Counted from the stretch's first letter, positions 1-11,810 are shown. The stretch: DNA of 64,000 nucleotides from Umbelopsis ramanniana AG (GCF_025399195.1 NW_026252092.1:372001-436000); one strand, 5' to 3'. Notes: generated by a model not told the origin, from the letters alone. Translations and numbers: made by a program.

Positions 1-1775
1 AATAGCAATATACAGCATCGAGTTATCGTTTTGAATTTCTTCAGTAGCATTTTTCTCGCTGTCTTTTGAATCAATCATCATTTTCTCCGTCCCACTGATA
101 ATCCAGTCTATCATTCCTTTGCGACGAGCCGTAGGCTGCTCAGCTGCGATACTGCGTCGCCGTCCTTGTCTTTCCGCATAGTCATTTTCGTAAATTTCTT
201 TGGCTCGGCCCCATCCACTGCTATCCAGAGCCGTCTGATAAAAAGAGAAGAGTAATTTCTTGTCATCAACAGTTACGTTGTCCATGAGAGGAGTCTTAAT
301 CTGAATTGGTGGCAACTTCGTTGGTGCTATGGGATTCAATACTTCGATAGAAGGTTCTCCATAATCAGATAACAAAGTCTCGATTTGAAGTATCTCCCTG
401 GGTTGAGCTAAGAGATGGAGAGTGATGGCTATTTTATATATTTCGGTGTCCCACTGTTGTCGAGGCAAAGAATAAATAGCTTGCTGAGCGAGGTCAACAT
501 GATCGTACTGCACAAACAGATTTGCCAAGGTCGTATAAACTTCGTTATCCATGGTATATCCTGCTGCAACAACCTTTGAAAACAGTTTCCAAATGATACT
601 GTCGATGATGTCGTCGCACTTGCATATATCCATTACCAGGTCCAAGATCTTCTGATCACAAAGTGTAAGCAGGATCTTTGAATAAGTCGACGCTAGTTCC
701 TGTGGATCCTCATTGCCAATTTCTGACATATCAAGATGTTTTGCAGCTTCCTGCAAAACGTGAACGGCTCCTTGGACTTCTTCGGCGTTCAATAGGTTCC
801 GTACATGGTTTCCAACCTCAAGACTATTAGTACGTTTTGGTGGTGAGAGGCGCTTGGATGCAGAGTTGTCGCCGGACGATTCAATGACGACGTTAGGATT
901 TGGGCCATTTGCGTTGGATTCTGGAGCATCGGATTTATCCATGTTGTTTGCACCAGCTGCAGCTTTTTTGGCGTTTCGCTTCTTACTGCGCTTTGAAACT
1001 GGTGGGGTATCGTTTTCTTTCTTCGGTTGCTCAGTGGCATCAAGCTCATCGCTTTTTGGGGAGCTGACCATTACTGAAGAATCTGGGCTATTACTGGGCC
1101 ACGCATCGAAAGCTGTATTAAAGAGTGATGGCGATGAAGGCATAACTGGCGATGACAAGGATAACCTTATATCATCTTCGTCGAGTTTCGGGATTTCTAA
1201 AACTGGTAGATGCATGCTCGGTTTGTCTTTTGATATACGCATGGTGGGGTCCATCATACTCCATGTTGCTCCTAAGCCTGCCATAATGCCTAATGTAAGA
1301 GAGTTCTGGAAAGAAAAGCGTCAAAGGAATCATCGATGTTTCGAATATTTCATATTTCCGTCCGGTGCGCATGATATGAGAGTCACGCTGTGTCAGTCTG
1401 TTCTGTGCTTTATGGCTTGTCACAATTACGGTAACCATCTGGACAGCAGCTCTGCCAAATGATAACAAAAGGTCACTGTTAGTTCCATAGATGTTTTCAA
1501 TTTCATCAGATTGCGTATTCAAACTTTAGTGTGAGAGTCGTCATTGTTGGCTTCAGGAGAGGAGGTACAGAATATTCACCGTTGGTTATGAAGCGGAAGT
1601 TCCAGTTACGATGTTTCACATTAAGCATGCCCGACATGCTGAAATGAGCCCATAGGTCCCTCAATAACACTTCAAAGCGCAATGGCTTGATAGCGCTATT
1701 TTCATAATTGAATAATAAAGTCTTGAGAGCACAATTACTCCAAGGCAATTCTCCTCTAGCGAAGGTACTTGTCAT
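1..1775 (-). CDS. Helical-repeat (PPR-like) protein, C-terminus cut by window edge
   Basis: Not recognised as a named family. The reading starts at the ATG ending at 1775 and joins three exons, removing introns of about 70 nt (around 1452-1524; branch CTAAC, acceptor TTTGGCAG) and 124 nt (1306-1429). It then stays open to position 1, so the C-terminus is missing. The visible part is over 500 residues. Residues from about 120 to 240 are low complexity, with Ser/Pro/Asp stretches and a basic KRSKKRNAKK patch. The second half is alpha-helical; one stretch (VVAAGYTMDNEVYTTLANLF and on to LAQQAIYSL, about 470-580) has the spacing of a pentatricopeptide or TPR-like hairpin. That would suit an organellar RNA-binding or scaffolding role, but this is inference from pattern only. 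Exon 1 lacks a clear targeting signal. Confidence 0.6.
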
Positions 1776-2112
1776 TTACACAGAACCCTCCGAATCCCGC
1801 TCAAATCTTGCAGTTTGATATAGTAATAGGGAATGCATAAGGCGTAAACGAATGCTGCTATATAGGTTTTTCTCGATGTATAACGACAGATTTTATATGA
1901 CTTAAGAGCATGATCAAACGGTTTGTAACAATTTTGGCAGTTGCCTTTTCCAACAAAAATTTATCTCGAGCCATCTAATTGAGATAACACATAGAGATTT
2001 CATTATTCGCTACATACCAATTCTCTAGAAGTCCATCCACATATATCCATTATCAAGATACTACATATTTGTTTTTCAATTGTCATTTATCACAAGTATA
2101 TTGAAGATCGCT
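1776..2112. other. Intergenic: promoter of the PPR-like gene and 3' flank of the dehydrogenase
   Basis: AT-rich spacer with no convincing ORF or RNA. It should contain the promoter of the leftward gene starting at 1775 and the 3' untranslated end of the dehydrogenase ending at 2113. I see no specific motif. Confidence 0.5.
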
Positions 2113-3174
2113 TCAAGGCTTTACACAGATTTTCATGCCAGTCTTGCTTTGGAATACCTTCCAGGCAGTATCAAACTGCTCTAACGAATAGGTATGAGAA
2201 ATGAGTTGACTCCAGTCGATTTGGTCATTTGCCAGCAAATTGAGAGCGCGTTCCATGGAGAAATGGTTTGTGTAGCTTGATCTGATGGTCAATTCACGTC
2301 GGTAGACTTCAAAAGGTGAAATTGACACTCTGTCTTCAGTTTTGGCCACACCGACCCATACGATGGTACCGCCTGCCTTGGCCATATCGACAGCTTGCTG
2401 CATTGCATCTGGCTTTCCTACACATTCAAATACAACGTCAAAGCTTTCCTTGATGTCCTTGGCTTGTTCGGGTGTTAATGTGACTGCAGCACCAAAAGTT
2501 TCTTTGGCGACTTTACGTCTGGACTCGTGAGGATCGACGACAGTAACGCGAGCACCGCTACTAACGGCCAGTGCAACTGTCATAGTGCCAATGGGACCAG
2601 CTCCCAAAACAATGACATGGGATCCACTTGTAATGTTGCCCATGTCAACGGCATGGACGACACAGGACAGCGGTTCAGCCAAGCTTGCAACTTCTGCTGA
2701 AACACCTTCGGGGACTTTATATGCAGCACTGACCGGGACATTCACATACTGTGACATACCACCGTCGGTGGTAACTCCAATAGCTTGAGGAGCCTGGCAA
2801 AGATGAGGTTTGGCGTTTCGACAGTAGGTACAAGCGTGACAGTGAATGTTGGGATCCACCGCAACCAGATCGCCGACTTTGAGACCAGTCACAGTATTTT
2901 CACCAATGGCATGAACATAGCCAGACAATTCGTGCCCTATAATAACTTTTTGAGCAGCATGAGGAGTTTCGCCTCTGCATATGTGCAGATCAGTACCGCA
3001 CAAACCAGACGCTGCGACCTTCACAAGAACTTGACCAGGTGCAATTGGAGGGAGTTCCTTGTTAATTAGATCAATGGTCCCATTTCGCTGCCAGCTTGCT
3101 GCCAGTGTTTGAGTGGTTAGTGTGGAGGTGGGGGACATGTTTGTGGAGTAGAAAGAGATGCCGAGTCTTGTCAA
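2113..3174 (-). CDS. Zinc-dependent MDR polyol (sorbitol/arabinitol-type) dehydrogenase
   Basis: Intronless, 353 residues, the usual size for medium-chain dehydrogenases. It should oxidise a sugar alcohol to a ketose with NAD(H) in the cytosol. Visible: catalytic-zinc Cys59 in GLCGTD, His81-Glu82 in GHELSG, and structural-zinc cysteines C112, C115, C118 and C126 with classical spacing. The Rossmann loop GAGPIG is at 191-196, followed by Asp214 at the end of the second strand (VVDPHESRR), which favours NAD over NADP. The overall look is that of sorbitol, L-arabinitol or D-arabinitol dehydrogenases; the exact polyol cannot be read from sequence. A second Met at residue 13 (3138) is an alternative start. 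A 16-bp palindrome lies about 150 bp upstream. Confidence 0.9.
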   Translation of the reverse strand: MTRLGISFYSTNMSPTSTLTTQTLAASWQRNGTIDLINKELPPIAPGQVLVKVAASGLCGTDLHICRGETPHAAQKVIIGHELSGYVHAIGENTVTGLKVGDLVAVDPNIHCHACTYCRNAKPHLCQAPQAIGVTTDGGMSQYVNVPVSAAYKVPEGVSAEVASLAEPLSCVVHAVDMGNITSGSHVIVLGAGPIGTMTVALAVSSGARVTVVDPHESRRKVAKETFGAAVTLTPEQAKDIKESFDVVFECVGKPDAMQQAVDMAKAGGTIVWVGVAKTEDRVSISPFEVYRRELTIRSSYTNHFSMERALNLLANDQIDWSQLISHTYSLEQFDTAWKVFQSKTGMKICVKP

Positions 3175-4223
3175 CTATCTTCCTTTTATGTACAGCGGTA
3201 ATTGTAGTTTCTATGTGTCGTACAGAAGGTAAACCTAGGTAAGATGCGGAGTCGCACGGAGTCATGGTCGGTTAAAAAATGGTGGAGGTGGTATGCAATT
3301 GGCACTAAGGAAGTGAATCTTTTTAAGCGTACGCTTAATTGGTTGCTGTTAAAAAACACAACGTCATCTGCATACTCCAGGAACATAATCAGTAAGACAT
3401 TCAGTCGGTAATATGTTTAAACAATTTGAAGAAATTTCAAGCGGAGGCGTGTGATACATGGATGGAGAGGAGTTTCAACAGCTCGGACATAGCCTACAAT
3501 GAAAGACATATATGTTCATTACTTGATTAATGTTTTACACAGGCCATTAGCATCTGTTACACCATCTTGGCAAGTCGGTCAGATGTTGTAAGGATCCATG
3601 GTTTTAATCGTATAGAGTAGCTTTTGGAATGAAGTTATCAACATACTGAAAGTGATTTACGAGATCAGATGTAATTTTCCACAGTCTTATGCTAAATTTA
3701 TCTCACTAATGCACATAACACTGGTAAGAAGGTGTGACTTGTGGGAACATGCGGGGTGGTTACAGTCGAAGCTTCGGTAGATGGCTGAAAAGTCAGCTGT
3801 AAACAAGATGCGATCTCGGGCAAGCGATCCATCGCTGATGAAGCATCGTTTCGGTCGATGATTTGTGTATTAACTTGTGACGGAGAGAAGGGACAATTTG
3901 GATGAATTGGAACCACGCACGCACATACCGCTGCTGATTGTGAAATGCAGCGCCAATATAAAAAGCTGTAGCTGATGGTGCTGTGCGCCTGTTCTCTATG
4001 TATTGAATAATAGACCAGCACGCATTCAACCGCGAGTCAACAATCAAAGATGTATCGGGCTAGAGAAAAGTAGGTGGTATGTATTGCATATATAATATTT
4101 GTAATTCATGATCTATCATCACGGGCAATACATTTCTATATATTATAATTGAGGGATTATCAAGAATATAGTAAGATGTGTTTAAGGCAACGGACTACCC
4201 TCAGAGATATCTACTATTAAGCC
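3175..4223. other. Intergenic region, about 1 kb
   Basis: Holds the promoter side of the dehydrogenase and the 3' end of the kinase gene. Short overlapping ORFs near 3698-4047 have no recognisable domain or coding character and were not called. The only structure I see is the palindrome at 3323-3338. Confidence 0.5.
3323..3338. promoter_or_regulatory. 16-bp perfect palindrome (TTAAGCGTACGCTTAA)
   Basis: The two halves TTAAGCGT and ACGCTTAA are exact reverse complements. It lies 149-164 bp upstream of the dehydrogenase start, a fair position for a dimeric regulator. The 8-bp core GCGTACGC recurs at 9681-9688. Function is inferred from symmetry and position only. Confidence 0.35.
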
Positions 4224-7200
4224 TCACTTTTGAGGCGTCGAAGCAGCAGGGTCCTGAGAAGGAGGCAAAGTACCTGAGCGGCTATTCGTTGCCGGTGCGG
4301 CTTGCACAGTCTTTCTGAGTCGCTCAATATCCCGTTTCAGATTGTCATTATCGCGACGAAGCGTATCATTTTCTCGAATATAGAGATCCATTTGTTGGTT
4401 CAGCGATTCCTAAAGACGATGTGAGCCACTTACAAGGAAAAACTGAGATACTACAGTGCATAAATACTTACTATACTTAAAATGACATCTTGAGAACCAG
4501 GTCTGTGTGAAGAGAAGCATATGGGCGTTAGGCTGATTTGGGTAGGTAATGCTCAACCTAAAAACGTTCCTGATTACCTTTCCTTCGACATTTCCAAAAC
4601 ACTTCTACTGCGGGTGGATTGCAATTGATTGGCTAGACCGATATTAAACATCAGGTCTTGAATGACATGTCGTTGTAGTTCATTTTGCTTCCAAAGCAAC
4701 TCCAATTGATTAGTGATTGTTGACACAGCGTGTGGGTCAAGCAATCTTGAGGATTGTCCTCTAGATACAGAGGATGAAGGAGAAGTAGTAGGCGAGCCAG
4801 AGAAAGAAGAATGTGATGAAGTGGAGTCATACAAGTGCTGCAACCCTATGAAATAAATGCTTAATTGTTGTAGGAAATCTGATAAACATATCTCTATGAA
4901 ATCAATAGTTTACCATCCGCTCCTTTGACCTCAAGACTGGAGGGCCCGCCAGAGGTCAATTCAAATCTACCAATCTTTCTGGATTCTGTAGAGGGAGTAT
5001 GTTGATGCGATGGTAGCTGCAGAATATCGCTTGCGCTCGCATTAGCAAGGTTACGTTCCCGACTGTTTTCTCGGCTTTGGTCTCGACTCTGTTCCCGGTT
5101 AACATCTCGCTCTTCCTTATTATCGGGCTCCCTTTCCACAACAGAAAATCGGCTGACTCGAGCGTTGGCTGAGGCCTCCCTATGTAACGAAGCTCCAGAT
5201 AGAGGGAGGGATCCTTCTCTAGATAAGGGATAACTTTCGTAGCGAGCATTAGGAGTCGTGGGATTTGGTATTGGGGGTAAATTTGGTGACCCAGGAACCT
5301 GGTTATGCATAATTTCAAATCTTGATTTTCGGTCTGGGAAAATGGTTAGAGACATTCTTTCCAATGTGCATTTACTCAGTTATGGTCTCTTACCAATGGT
5401 TTCTTGGCTGTTAATTCTACTCAAGCTTAAATCTTTATGAAGCTCATTTGGTGGGGTGAAATTAGGTTCACCTGATATTGAGTGTCTTGGTGTGGAATTG
5501 ACGCTGAAGCGACCTTTCTTTACTGGTACATCTTGGGGTGCTGTCGATGGAGGAGGTGTCATAGAATTTGTCATTCCAAGTCCAAGTAATAATGAATTGG
5601 AATCATCGTCTCGTCCAATAGAATCGGAAAGCGGGGAAACTAGTGGATGAGGGCTACCACTGTATGAATGAGCACTGGGTATTTCGCAGCCATCCCGAGG
5701 AGTAATAGTCTCCTGAATAATGAAGCGGGATTTCTTGGGAATGGTTGGAACAATAGGAGAATACTCTGAGCTTTCTTTAGGGCTCGAGCTAAGAGGGGGC
5801 GAATGTGCTGCAGCATTTGGGGACATATGAGGTTGTGGTGGATTACGAACCACTACATCTCCAAACGATATATGCTTTTTCTTCTCCTCAGTTTCTGGAG
5901 ACTTCATCTCAGCATTATTATTGCTTTCCGGTTCCTCAATTTCAACAGCTTTCTCGTCAGTAGCATTCTGAGATCTATCTAGGGGCTCACTGATGCTACT
6001 ATCAAGATCATCAGCATCAAAGTCCCATGTGGTTGTTTTGGTTACAGTGGGGTGCCTTTGGGGTATCTTCCTGTGTGTCCGTAGTTCCAAGGCTGGCAGC
6101 GTGGAGAGGAGACCTTTGGCAAGATAGTCCTTCTTCTTTGCCTGTTTAAAAAATACATGCTGAAGCAATTTTTCCGCAGTTGGTCTGGTATATGTGGGCA
6201 ACTATTTGTTAACGTACGCCTTTTCCACAAACAAATTCTATAGTTGGAAACATTGTAGATGCCTACCGTTTTGCAGGATCCTTGTACAGGCAAAGATCTA
6301 TCATATCTTTGAAAGTCTTGGAATACTTGTGCTTGGTATTTTCTCGAACCAGCGTAGGAGGATCATTTGAAAGTGTCATCATCAATACCTAAATAAATTA
6401 GTTAGACTAATATAAGGGAAGTTCACAAAGATTGGCACATGACTAACCTTGATAGGGGGATACTTTGCGAATGGAGCATGACCCGTGGCAAGTTCAATAG
6501 CAGTGATACCAAATGACCAAATATCTGCTTTATAGTCATATCCGGCTTGATCCATCACTTCAGGTGCCATCCAGCATGGCTAGTATGAATTTAAACTGTC
6601 ATCAACACCTGTTTACAGATATTGTGACCGAAGATATTCTGAACTTACTGTGCCGACAAATGTTTTCCGAACACCGCCACGTTCTCCTGTCTCTACCAAC
6701 GAACTAGATACACCAAAGTCTGCCAAAAGTACGGTTCCATCATCATCCATTAGTAAATTACCGGCTTTGACATCCCGATGGATATGGCCGTTCTTGTGAA
6801 GGTAGATCAATCCTTCGAGAGCCTGCTTCAATATTGTCGCGATGCTAATTTCTTCTAACCCCTCTGGATATGCTGTTTTCATGATGTCAAGGCAGGATCC
6901 TATTTTATATTCCTTAGTTAGTGATGTAAAGATAGGGGGGATTATGTTTGAAATGTGAGCTAAATGTACCTCCAAACAAATAAGGCGTCACGATATACAA
7001 CTTGGAGCCTTGAACAAACGATCCATATACCCTGAGAACATTAGGGTGCTTTGAAAGGGCCATGAGGGCTGTTTCTCTCTAAAATGTCAGTTGCGAGTTA
7101 CTTTGCGAGTTCTTCGTTTGACTTTGATCATGCTGGCATCAAATGCTTTGATTGGGTATGCTCACGCGTAGTTCATCGATTTGGTTTCGTTCAAATAGAT

Positions 7201-7644
7201 CCAAATCAATCATCTTAATAGCAACTCGCTTGTTCAATGGCTTGAAAACAGCGCCATACACCACGGCTGAAGAACCAAATCCTAAAGAGCAGAGTAAATA
7301 AAAGCAACTTCAGCCTCAATACACAACAGGTACAGGCATTGGAGTCAAGACTCACCTATTGGGCTTTTTATGTCAAAGTCGTCTATATTATTGAAGGTAT
7401 AAACTTCTGCTTGTGAATTAACGGATGCAGAAGATTGGTTATGATGCGAAGGTAGTCGTAATAAATTGAGACCATCTGAGCCTCCAAACGATCGCCGAGC
7501 GGTATGACCTAAGACACTGTGTCGTCTTTCTGATTTAACGCTAAGAGGAGGCGATTGGGATGGGGATGGCGGTTGGATTGGAGTGTCGGCAGTAGGTTGA
7601 TCTGGCGCCGGAGGCTGAGACGAACCAATATCCGGATGGGTCAT
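4224..7644 (-). CDS. Ste20-family GCK-VI protein kinase (OSR1/SPAK/Fray-like)
   Basis: Eleven exons (7644-7356, 7281-7166, 7078-6970, 6899-6649, 6579-6448, 6388-6267, 6184-5394, 5333-4914, 4845-4578, 4502-4472, 4409-4224) give 904 residues. A Pro/Ser-rich N-terminus of about 90 residues precedes the kinase domain: AIKMIDLD (ATP lysine), [12 protein letters not shown] (catalytic loop), ADFGVSS, activation segment [14 protein letters not shown], then [18 protein letters not shown] and [20 protein letters not shown]. The order and wording closely match animal OSR1/SPAK. Those are osmotic-stress kinases activated by WNKs through the activation-loop Thr. After the kinase comes a short acidic [12 protein letters not shown] segment like the PF1 region. 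A long disordered tail with five RF-x-[I/V/L] motifs follows, then a coiled coil ([20 protein letters not shown]) near the end. I see no CCT docking domain. It is head to head with the F-box gene (268 bp apart). Confidence 0.9.
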
Positions 7645-7912
7645 CCGATGGGTTATATCTTGAGTTCAGAAATGAAGACGTAAAGGTGGGACTCAGAAGA
7701 CTTTCAGCAGGCACGGGCAGGCAGAGCAGAGCAGACTGAAAAAATAACCCCATTATTTACAGTACAATTCGGCAAATAACCTCCGTTTGGCTGATGCTGA
7801 TCAGGCAACGAATCATAACAGAATCCATAAAAAGCCTTTCCTTTCTTCAACATCATTTTGTGCCTTGCCTTCTCTTTCCCCTTCAACATAATACACTGCT
7901 TCTGAAGAAACT
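7645..7912. promoter_or_regulatory. Divergent promoter between kinase and F-box genes
   Basis: 268-bp spacer between the leftward kinase start (7644) and the rightward F-box ORF start (7913). It must carry both 5' regions. No individual element is clear. Confidence 0.5.
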
Positions 7913-9669
7913 ATGACCTTATTAAGGGTTACGTCGTCCCCGCCAGCAGCTTCTCCTTCTACCTCTAAGACTGCCTCTCCCTTGTCACTAAAAAAGGTGT
8001 GGCGCTATTTCCACCGCTCATTGCACTCGCCTTCCTCAAAGCATTCACCTCATGTATTTCATACCCTTCCAACATCACTGTCATGTCCGCCACTCAGCAC
8101 CATAACCCCTACAGAGACACGGGGGAGTACGTCTTTAACATGGTCGAAGAACTCACCAGATACCTTGGCTCTAACTGTCGCAGCTGTGGATCGATCAGCG
8201 AGAATCGATGAAGGCTTCTTTCAAGTTGCAAAACCATCATTTCATGAGTCCACTGTCGGTTCGTGAACAATTTCCCCTTTCCTCCTTCGACGTTACCTAC
8301 CATCTGAGTTCAGACTGGCGCTAATTTCCATTCTACCTAAATTTCCTACCTTAGATTTTATGGCACAGTTACCGCAAGAACTAGCATGTCATATTTTGAT
8401 GCATCTCGACGACGTGCGTTCATTAGTTTCCGCATCTCTCGTTTCCAAGCGATGGCATCATCTCTGTCGAGACAACTTGGTTTGGAAACGAAAATATACC
8501 TTACAAAGCTCCTGGAAGAAAACCCCGCAGTCCGCTGGCTGGGTCGACTACCGAGATCTATATATCCGACAAATGCGAATTGCAGACCGCTGGCGAAAGG
8601 GAGCTGTTACAACATCATATCTGACAGGTTGGTGGAACTACTTTTCCCAATTGTACATGCCACAACGTGCTATATACTGCTGATCCTCCTCTCGTGCCAT
8701 TTCATCCCCCCTTGTGTCCTACGGCTGATAAACATTTCTATCTCCGCGTTTTAGGCCATACTGACAGCATATATTGTGTCCAATTCGATACCGAAAAAAT
8801 CGTAACCGGTAGTAGAGACACCACAATCAAATTATGGAGCATGGAAACACGAAAATGTATAAGAACCTTGAATGGGCACGATAAAAGTGTTCTATGTTTG
8901 GAATACGACAAAGATATCATGATCTCCGGATCATCCGACTGCACCATCTTAGTATGGAGTATGGAGACTTTCAAGCCTCGCAATAGATTAAGAGGGCACA
9001 GCGCCGGAGTACTAGATGTTTGTTTTGACGAAAAGTACATTATCAGTTGTTCCAAAGATACCACCATTCGAATATGGGACAAGGAGACTGGCATCTCGCT
9101 TAGAACTCTGCAAGGCCATCGTGGACCAGTGAATGCTGTGCAATTGCGTGATAATAGGCTCGTGTCAGGCTCCGGCGACGCCTTGATTAAAATGTGGAAC
9201 ACTGACACTGGCGAATGCATACGACAATTCTCTGGCCATGTCAGAGGTCTTGCCTGCGTTCAATTTGATGGAAAAAGAATCGTCAGCGGCTCCAATGACC
9301 AGTGCATCAAAGTTTGGGATGCTGGTAATGATACACATTTTTTCATTCGATTTATGCTTGGCAGGCTTTCCATTAACAGGACCCTTGAACTTAGATACTG
9401 GCGAATGCACCATGACTTGTGAAGGTCATACAGATTTGGTCAGAGCCCTTCACTTTGATGATGAAAAGATTGTGAGCGGCAGTTACGATCAAAGTGTCCG
9501 CGTTTGGGATATTCGAACAGGTGCCTGTCTTTTAAATTTCCAGAGTGGACATTCAAGTTGGGTATTTGACGTTATGCTCAGTGCTACGAAAATAGTCAGC
9601 GTTAGTCAAGATAAAACTATTCTTATTATGGACTTTGCCCATGATATAGATGTTAGAGGGATTGAATAA
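7913..9669 (+). CDS. F-box/WD40-repeat protein (SCF ubiquitin-ligase substrate receptor)
   Basis: Four exons (7913-8258, 8355-8627, 8755-9324, 9395-9669) give 487 residues. The F-box (MAQLPQELACHILMHLDD through RDNLVWKRKY) would bind Skp1. Seven WD repeats follow, each beginning GH and containing SGS.D..I..W, and would bind a phosphorylated substrate, as in Cdc4/Fbw7/Met30-type receptors. Which member it equals cannot be told. The WD exons are joined by introns 8628-8754 and 9325-9394, both well supported. The 5' exon is less certain: it is a Ser/Pro/Thr-rich stretch joined by a 96-nt intron (branch GCGCTAAT, acceptor CCTTAG) that keeps frame into DFMAQLP. If that exon is wrong, translation starts at 8360 and the protein has 370 residues. 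Confidence 0.85.
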
Positions 9670-9984
9670 AGATTTAAAATGCGTACGCAAAGCCATAAAT
9701 CTGGCAAAATCCAAGCTGCATATCATTAAAGGGTCTTAAAACGGGCAAAAACGATGTACGATTCTTTTTTTTTTACAGACTTCAAAATATGGAAGAATCG
9801 CTTTGTTATATTATTTTGATGCTTTGGTGCTTTGGTGTTCCAAAGTCACTCACGGGCTGCGTTGAGAGGCAAAATGCAGCGTTGGGCCATTGAGAGATGT
9901 TTAGCAGTCACGATTCAGCAATAGCCCTTTTTTTTTTTTTTTTCCAAGAAAGTTCCACCTGCAGCAATAGACATAGCTTTACGA
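9670..9984. other. Intergenic, with 16-nt T tract
   Basis: Spacer between two rightward genes. Contains the palindrome TGCGTACGCA (9680-9689), just past the F-box stop, and a run of 16 T (9928-9943) about 40 bp before the next ATG. Such T tracts commonly mark nucleosome-poor fungal promoters. Confidence 0.5.
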
Positions 9985-11578
9985 ATGGATCGACTTCGTG
10001 AGAAGAAGGAAAGGCTCCAGCAGTTAAAGGTAAAATATAAAGGCTCAATTATAGGCATTCAGAATGGTATTCTCATGAGCCCTTACAGAAACAGACGAAC
10101 GTTTCTCCCGATAAAAGCGGGCAGCCGCAGCTTTCGACGTTCGATATGCTAGCCACTGCAATGGCTCGAAATGACTCGCCCAATTCCACCTCCAAACAGC
10201 CAAAGGATAGTAGTCCTACTGCTGAATCCAGTACTACGTTGGGTACGACGCTGACGAACGCAACCACTAACTTTGCTTCCGATGCAAGGTAAGGCAAAAT
10301 ATGCTCAAATCAAGTGCGTCGCAAATCTTGTAGGCCGTAACAGAATCTAATTTAAAACAACCTAGTCAACACATGCCATCGCCAGAGAGTCTGAATGGAG
10401 AATCAATTGCCGTCAAGCAATTGGAAGTGAAGAATCAGGGTCAGAGCCTAAAACAGAAGGCATCGTCGGCGGAAAACTTCAATGCAGGTCAGCGAGTACT
10501 GTCATCGACAGGTAATACTGGATCAATCGAATGTGGGGAAGTTCCAGCCCGCTCCGATTTCAGGCCGAAGGATGAAGGAGGCAGAAGAGAGTCAACAGAT
10601 GAGGAAGAAGTAGATGAATTCGGCAGAGTCAAGAGGAGACGTCAGCATTACAGCAGTGCTGACGGTCGTAGAGGCCAACATGAAGAATCGGACAATGATA
10701 GCCAAAATGACAGTGACTATGATCGTCACCCACGCCGAAGAAGAAGAAGTCACTCTGAAGACGGCCAAGTACATCATAGTGGCACGAGAGGGCGATATTC
10801 TAGTCGAAGCCGATCCCCTCGAAGCAGAAGCCGTTCGCGCAGCCATGGCAACAGGCATCGTGATGTAAGTTGACGGGCTCTGCACTCGTGCTCTTATCAC
10901 AGAGCTAATTTACTAATGATTTACCTCATATCATAGCCATATACCGCTGCTGCACGTTACATAGACACCGAGTTTTTTCCTTCCAAGATCTATGTTGGCG
11001 ATTTGGTCGGAGTGAACAAAGATCAACTAGAAGATGCATTTTCTGCCTTTGGGCGCATAGAGGATATCAAAACTGTGGATGGAAAAGAGTAAGTAGCACA
11101 TGAGGTACATAATGGATGTATAGCATGTTTCTTACTTAGTCACCCACAGCTTTGCGTTCATCACGTACGACGATACAGAAAGTGCACTTTATGCCATCAA
11201 AAGAATGGATGGTGTAAAGCTTGGTAGATATAGGATCAAAGGTAAAAGCTTTGCTTCACTTCATTACCCTTGACAGAATGAATTTTTTCTTAACCGTATT
11301 CACTACTTGCAGTCAACCGTGCGAAGATACCAGAAAGAAATCGAGTCGGTTTTGGAAATGTGCCTTGGAAGGATGAAGGTAAGAAAAGAACAGACTGTAT
11401 CAAATAAGCGTCAAATAGTAGTGTAGTTGACTAATTTATGACTGAATCCTTAGACGGAGTGGTTGCGCAAGAAGAAAGCCACCGACACCCCCATTCCAGC
11501 ACTATCCCCACTCAGCAAGAAATGGATCCTAGAGCTTTTGGAAGAGGTCGACAAGTACTATCGTATGACGATTTGTAG
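9985..11578 (+). CDS. RS-rich protein with one RRM (SR-type RNA-binding/splicing factor)
   Basis: Seven exons (9985-10029, 10089-10288, 10366-10864, 10937-11088, 11150-11241, 11313-11378, 11454-11578) give 392 residues. The N-terminal half is disordered and ends in an acidic, then Arg/Ser-rich tract (RRRRRSHSEDG through RSRSRSHGNRHRD). A single RRM follows: RNP2-like KIYVGDL, RNP1-like FAFITYDD, and the AIKRMDGVKLGRYRIKVNRA end. This is the layout of SR-type splicing factors, but with the RS region before the RRM. It is expected to act on nuclear pre-mRNA. The short C-terminal tail ends in GRGRQVLSYDDL. No orthologue is named because RRM families are hard to separate by eye. Confidence 0.85.
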
Positions 11579-11810
11579 AGGAGCTTGACCTCCGCTTACA
11601 GGACATAGTGTAGATAACAGAGACAGATCAATTTTGTGAAGCCACCTCAGCCGCATGCTTCACTGTGGCCAACTACCACATAGTTCAATGTATCATAATC
11701 AATAGCATTCCAACCTTTCGACAAGTGAGCTGTCATTTTATTAAATCATTCATTACCAATATTTGGAGCATAACTTTTTTTTCCAAGTTGTATGTATTTT
11801 GGAAAAGCTA

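Noticed and set aside
854-1462. 202-residue plus-strand ORF
   Set aside because: It lies antisense to the spliced leftward helical-repeat gene, whose exons are linked by good splice sites; the plus-strand product has no recognisable features.
3698-4047. Two overlapping minus-strand ORFs of about 85-107 codons
   Set aside because: They overlap each other in different frames and show no domain, signal or coding bias; left as intergenic.
8667-8754. Apparent start of a 251-residue WD40 ORF at 8667
   Set aside because: The first 29 codons are the intron 8628-8754 read through; the WD repeats belong to the F-box gene upstream.
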